Of a DNA stretch of 64,000 nt, positions 60,676 through 64,000 are shown piece by piece. The translations under genes and the position numbers were made by a program. Within the stretch, counting starts at the first letter, position 1. Each line of letters opens with the position of its first letter. The notes beneath the pieces were generated by a model. The model saw only the letters and a list, made by a program, of their open reading frames with translations, made no database searches and was not told the DNA's origin. The stretch is from a bacterium. GTDB lineage: Bacteria; Bdellovibrionota_C; UBA2361; RFPC01. Location: contig JAUIIO010000005.1 in NCBI GenBank assembly GCA_030431715.1, positions 81,542-145,541 on the forward strand, written 5' to 3'.

Positions 60676-62050
60676 ATTTTTCTTTATGGCCACTGACCTG
60701 ATCGTGGTCTCAGGAGCATGGCTCTTGTCGTACTGGATCAGGTTTAAGTCGGGCCTCGTACCTGTGACCAAGGGGATACCTTCCTTTGATCACTATCTGA
60801 CAATGCTGCTCTTTATCTGGCTTATCTGGGCATTTGTCTTTCGTCGCATGGGGCTCTATAGACCGATGCGTGGTGTCAGGCGTACTCACGAATTGTGGCT
60901 GTTGCTTAATGCCAATGCCTTCGCTGTACTCCTCTTAATATCTGTTACATACCTTGTGCGAGAGAAGAACGTAGAGTTTTCTCGTCTTGTATTTGTCTAT
61001 TTTGGCGCCTTCGCAACGGTGTTTACCGTCCTACAACGCTCCTTGCTTCGTGTCCTTCTCAGGGAACTTAGACGGCGAGGGTACAACTTGCGTTATATGC
61101 TTATTGTCGGTTCAGGTCAGGTGGCAGGCGATATCGCTTCTCGTATCAGGTTGCACCGAGAACTCGGAATGCAACTTGTTGGGTGTTTGACCCGTGACAA
61201 GGAAGAAGTAAAGGGACCACGTGGAGTACCTGTCCTTGGAACGTATAAAGATCTCTCTAGGGTCCTTGATCGTATGGATATCGATCAGGTCGTTGTTGCA
61301 CTTCCTCTTGTGGATAATGAGTATCTTCCCGAAGTGATGGAGGAGATTGGTGATTCCCTTGTTGATGTAAAAGTCGTACCAGATATCTATCAGTTCGTCA
61401 CCCTTGGTGGGACAATCGAAGAGTTTGAAGGACTCCCGGTTATCAGTTTGCGTAGCACCCCTCTAGAGGGCTTTAACCGTTTCTTAAAGCGTTGGCTCGA
61501 TATTACGTTTTCAGCCATCTTCCTTGTGCTCTTCTCACCACTCTTACTCCTTATAACTCTAATTATTAAATTGACCTCAGAAGGTCCAATCTTTTATCGC
61601 CAAGAGCGGGTGAGTTATGATGGCTCTCCGTTTTCTATCTTAAAGTTTCGCACCATGTATACAGATGCTGAAATGCAGGGGCCTGGCTGGACAACAGAAA
61701 ATGATAGCCGTGTTACGCCAGTAGGAAAGTTTCTACGTTCTTGGAGTCTTGATGAACTCCCTCAGCTTATTAATGTTCTCCGTGGCGATATGTCGATAGT
61801 TGGTCCACGCCCTGAACGACCGATCTTCATCAAAGAGTTCAGGCAACGTGTTCCGCGCTATATGCTTCGTCACAAAGTCCCAGCGGGAATGACTGGCTGG
61901 GCCCAGATAAACGGCTGGCGTGGTGACACCTCTATCGACAAGAGAATAGAATTCGATCTCTACTACATCGAAAACTGGTCCGTAATCCTCGACCTAAAAA
62001 TCCTCTTCATGACCCTATTCAAAGGCCTCCGCGACCGAAATGCGTACTAA
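60647..62050 (+). CDS. Undecaprenyl-phosphate sugar phosphotransferase (WcaJ/PssY-like)
   Basis: A 467-aa polyisoprenyl-phosphate hexose-1-phosphate transferase that starts exopolysaccharide synthesis by linking a sugar phosphate to undecaprenyl phosphate. Four hydrophobic segments in the first 130 residues, a Rossmann-like CoA-binding region (YMLIVGSGQVAGDIASRI), then a membrane helix and the catalytic domain from about residue 275. That domain has RWLDITFSAIFLVLFSPLLL, the Glu/Arg catalytic RQERVSYDGSPFSILKFRTM and LRSWSLDELPQLINVLRGDM, followed by SIVGPRPE. Sequence ends normally. It is followed by a hexamer palindrome that separates it from ugd. Confidence 0.9.
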   Translation: MLKQKRQIFEFFFMATDLIVVSGAWLLSYWIRFKSGLVPVTKGIPSFDHYLTMLLFIWLIWAFVFRRMGLYRPMRGVRRTHELWLLLNANAFAVLLLISVTYLVREKNVEFSRLVFVYFGAFATVFTVLQRSLLRVLLRELRRRGYNLRYMLIVGSGQVAGDIASRIRLHRELGMQLVGCLTRDKEEVKGPRGVPVLGTYKDLSRVLDRMDIDQVVVALPLVDNEYLPEVMEEIGDSLVDVKVVPDIYQFVTLGGTIEEFEGLPVISLRSTPLEGFNRFLKRWLDITFSAIFLVLFSPLLLLITLIIKLTSEGPIFYRQERVSYDGSPFSILKFRTMYTDAEMQGPGWTTENDSRVTPVGKFLRSWSLDELPQLINVLRGDMSIVGPRPERPIFIKEFRQRVPRYMLRHKVPAGMTGWAQINGWRGDTSIDKRIEFDLYYIENWSVILDLKILFMTLFKGLRDRNAY

Positions 62051-62060
62051 GTAGTATTTT

Positions 62061-62134
62061 CTCCTGCTCCTTGACCTAGACCTATACCTGACCCAATTTA
62101 GTTCAGGAGCAGGTTAAGGTTTAGGTCAAGGTGT
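62061..62134. repeat. Hexamer-periodic palindrome between the sugar transferase and ugd
   Basis: The left arm CTCCTGCTCCTTGACCTAGA continues with CCTATACCTGACCC; the right arm, read on the other strand, carries CCTTGACCTAAACCT and GCTCCTG. ACCTNN and CCTNNN units run through both arms. It follows the sugar-transferase stop by 11 nt and may terminate its transcript, which would make ugd a separate unit. Confidence 0.75.
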
Positions 62135-62242
62135 GCTCTTTCTCAGGTCTCAAGTTGCTCTGCTCGATTTCACCTACCACTCTTTCAAAAACCCCCCGCT
62201 TACGCTAAGCTGACCCCGTCCTATCAGTAAGGGATTAGTATT

Positions 62243-63565
62243 ATGGAAATTGCAATAATTGGTACAGGTTACGTAGGTCTCGTAGCAGGAGCTTGCTTCG
62301 CAGACTCTGGAAATGACGTTATCTGCGTAGATAAAAACACAGATAAGATAGCAGCCCTAGAAAAGGGGGATATCCCTATCTACGAGCCTGGTCTTAGCGA
62401 TATCGTTGAGCGTAACGTAAAAAACAAACGCCTCTCCTTTACCACATCACTTGATGAAGGGGTGCAGAAGAGTGAAGTCATCTTCATAGCTGTAGGTACT
62501 CCCCAAGATGAGGATGGGTCTGCCGATCTCACTCACGTACTCGCTGTAGCTGAAGCAATTGGTAAGGCTATGAATGGCCCGAAGATCATCGTGGATAAAT
62601 CAACGGTGCCAGTAGGTACAGCTCAAAAAGTACACTCAACGATAGCGAAGTTTACTGAATACTCCTTTGAGGTCGTAAGTAATCCCGAGTTTTTAAAAGA
62701 AGGCGCGGCAATCGATGATTTTATGAAGCCAGATCGTGTCGTTATCGGGGCCTCTAGTGAAGAAGCTGCTAAGAAGATGGAAGAGCTCTACAGCCCATTT
62801 GTACGAACCAATAATCCAATTCTTATCATGGACGTTGCTTCTGCAGAGATGACCAAATATGCGGCCAACGCTATGCTTGCAACTCGCATCTCGTTTATGA
62901 ACGAAATCGCAAATCTCTGTGAGCGGGTAGGTGCGGATGTTGGAAAGGTCCGTGTCGGCGTGGGAACTGATTCGCGAATTGGCATGAGCTTTCTCTTTCC
63001 TGGTATTGGCTATGGTGGTTCATGTTTCCCGAAGGATGTACAGGCGCTGATCAAGACAGCGCGTGATTTTGGCTCAGAGCTGCAGATCGGAGAAGTCGTT
63101 GAGAAAGTAAACGCAGAGCAAAAGCGCACCATCATTAAGAAGATTGTCGACCATTTCGGCGGACAAGAGAACGTGCGTGGGAAAACGTTCGCTATCTGGG
63201 GACTTGCCTTTAAGCCAAAGACCGACGACGTCAGGGAAGCTCCGGCGCTTGTCGTGTGTGATGAGCTCATGAAGATGGGCGCAAAGATTCAAGCTTATGA
63301 TCCTGAAGCTGTAGAGACGTTTTCTGAGAAATTAGGTGAAAATGAAGCTGTGAGTTATACAGAAACAAATTACGATGCGCTTAAAGGAGCTGATGCTCTT
63401 GTGATTTGCACAGAGTGGAACGACTTTAGACATCCAACGTTTTCTAAGATGAAAGATCTTATGAATGAGTCACTTATCTTTGATGGGCGTAACGTATTTT
63501 CTCTTGATGAGATGAGTAAGAACAAGTTTACCTATTACTCAGTAGGAAGACCGGTTATTAAATAG
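62243..63565 (+). CDS. ugd: UDP-glucose 6-dehydrogenase
   Basis: A 440-aa enzyme oxidising UDP-glucose to UDP-glucuronate with NAD. The N-terminal [19 protein letters not shown] is the NAD loop. [30 protein letters not shown] and the catalytic-Cys loop [18 protein letters not shown] are intact, and the C-terminal [13 protein letters not shown] region is typical. The ribosome site AAGGGA lies about 9 nt before ATG 62243. The next gene uses UDP-glucuronate, so the two provide UDP-xylose or related pentose units for the polysaccharide. Confidence 0.95.
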   Translation: MEIAIIGTGYVGLVAGACFADSGNDVICVDKNTDKIAALEKGDIPIYEPGLSDIVERNVKNKRLSFTTSLDEGVQKSEVIFIAVGTPQDEDGSADLTHVLAVAEAIGKAMNGPKIIVDKSTVPVGTAQKVHSTIAKFTEYSFEVVSNPEFLKEGAAIDDFMKPDRVVIGASSEEAAKKMEELYSPFVRTNNPILIMDVASAEMTKYAANAMLATRISFMNEIANLCERVGADVGKVRVGVGTDSRIGMSFLFPGIGYGGSCFPKDVQALIKTARDFGSELQIGEVVEKVNAEQKRTIIKKIVDHFGGQENVRGKTFAIWGLAFKPKTDDVREAPALVVCDELMKMGAKIQAYDPEAVETFSEKLGENEAVSYTETNYDALKGADALVICTEWNDFRHPTFSKMKDLMNESLIFDGRNVFSLDEMSKNKFTYYSVGRPVIK

Positions 63566-63572
63566 GCAGGAT

Positions 63573-64000
63573 ATGTCACGGATACTTATTACAGGAGGTG
63601 CAGGGTTTATAGGTTCGCACCTCACCGATGTTCTCCTCCAAGAGGGGCATGATGTTATTGTGCTCGATAACCTCTTTACTGGTCGTAAGGTCAATATTGA
63701 ACGTCATCTGCAGAATCCAAAATTTGAGTTCATTCGTCATGATGTAACTGAGCCAATATTGCTTGAGGTTGAAGAGATTTATCACCTCGCATGTCCAGCT
63801 TCGCCTGTTCATTACCAGCACAATCCAATTAAGACCGTTAAGACGAACGTGATGGGAACTATTCATATGCTTGGCTTAGCGAAACGTATAGGGGCCCGTT
63901 TCCTTCTTGCCTCGACTTCGGAAGTATACGGCGATCCTGAGCAGCACCCTCAAAAGGAGAGTTATCACGGAAATGTGAACCCTGTTGGGCCGCGTAGCTG
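63573..64000 (+). CDS. UDP-glucuronate decarboxylase (partial, C-terminus beyond window)
   Basis: The frame starts at ATG 63573, 7 nt after the ugd stop, with AGGCAGG just upstream, and remains open to the edge (about 142 codons). The product begins [20 protein letters not shown], the extended-SDR NAD loop, followed by [31 protein letters not shown] and [19 protein letters not shown], a block specific to UDP-xylose synthase. [16 protein letters not shown] supplies the Ser/Thr of the catalytic site; the Tyr-x3-Lys would lie beyond the window. It decarboxylates UDP-glucuronate to UDP-xylose. Confidence 0.9.
   Translation, partial: MSRILITGGAGFIGSHLTDVLLQEGHDVIVLDNLFTGRKVNIERHLQNPKFEFIRHDVTEPILLEVEEIYHLACPASPVHYQHNPIKTVKTNVMGTIHMLGLAKRIGARFLLASTSEVYGDPEQHPQKESYHGNVNPVGPRS

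Overview
The window reads as a chromosomal segment of a Gram-negative (diderm), flagellated, probably aerobic bacterium of moderate GC content. The diderm call rests on a TolC-like outer-membrane channel in an RND efflux system and on lipoprotein and periplasmic signal sequences. Flagellin and two FliD caps point to motility. The haem genes combine an alphaproteobacterial-type first step (5-aminolevulinate synthase) with a coproporphyrin-type end (HemQ/ChdC and a Cys-rich ferrochelatase). I cannot assign a phylum from this; a deltaproteobacteria-like or neighbouring lineage is a guess.

Layout. 0-4.6 kb: a cut membrane-protein gene, a HAD phosphatase, a secreted coiled-coil protein, an unrecognised 467-aa protein and a TIM-barrel-like protein. 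4.8-13.4 kb: a copper/silver efflux operon (CsoR-type operator, truncated csoR, Cys-rich exported protein, cusC-, cusB- and cusA-like genes) followed by an APC permease. 13.5-15.3 kb: a complete IS1182-type insertion sequence, then tRNA-Leu(CAA) with a 43-bp perfect palindrome at its 5' end and a copy of its 3' end on the far side of the IS. 15.3-25.2 kb: haem biosynthesis. hemA-hemD-hemB-hemE-hemQ run as one minus-strand series, hemC is also minus, and hemH is plus, with three unrecognised genes between. 25.4-30.0 kb: housekeeping and hypothetical genes (SDR epimerase, pcm, plsC, DUF3108-like).

30.1-42.3 kb is the most unusual part. A short SerK/SbnI-like putative free-serine kinase is transcribed away from a tightly packed eight-gene operon. 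The operon encodes two CooC-like ATPases (one fused to a HAD phosphatase), a saccharopine-dehydrogenase-like reductase, a Cys/Met-metabolism PLP enzyme, a DAP-decarboxylase-like PLP enzyme, a cysteine-synthase-like PLP enzyme fused to a rhodanese, a SAM methyltransferase, a SufS-like cysteine desulfurase and a sarcosine-oxidase-like flavoenzyme. I recognise each family but not the combination. It looks like an undescribed pathway for a small, possibly sulfur-containing amino-acid-derived metabolite fed by O-phosphoserine.

42.5-53.9 kb: a VirD4-like ATPase with a degraded Walker B, two FliD paralogues, a beta-CASP ribonuclease, a short flagellin, a GxxExxY gene lying between inverted repeats, and a full VirD4/TraG-type coupling protein. 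54.0-55.9 kb: a kinase-like/receiver hybrid regulator. 56.0-64.0 kb: an exopolysaccharide cluster (four glycosyltransferases, a WcaJ-like initiating transferase, UDP-glucose dehydrogenase and a cut UDP-glucuronate decarboxylase).

Two families of intergenic repeats recur. One is built of hexamers of form CCTNNN folding into long hairpins (44.8, 46.6, 49.8 and 62.1 kb, plus an unpaired run at 46.5 kb). The other is built of CGCAAAG-like units (20.2, 22.1 and 46.5 kb); the inverted repeats around the GxxExxY gene have a similar style. All functional calls come from reading motifs by eye; no database search was possible.
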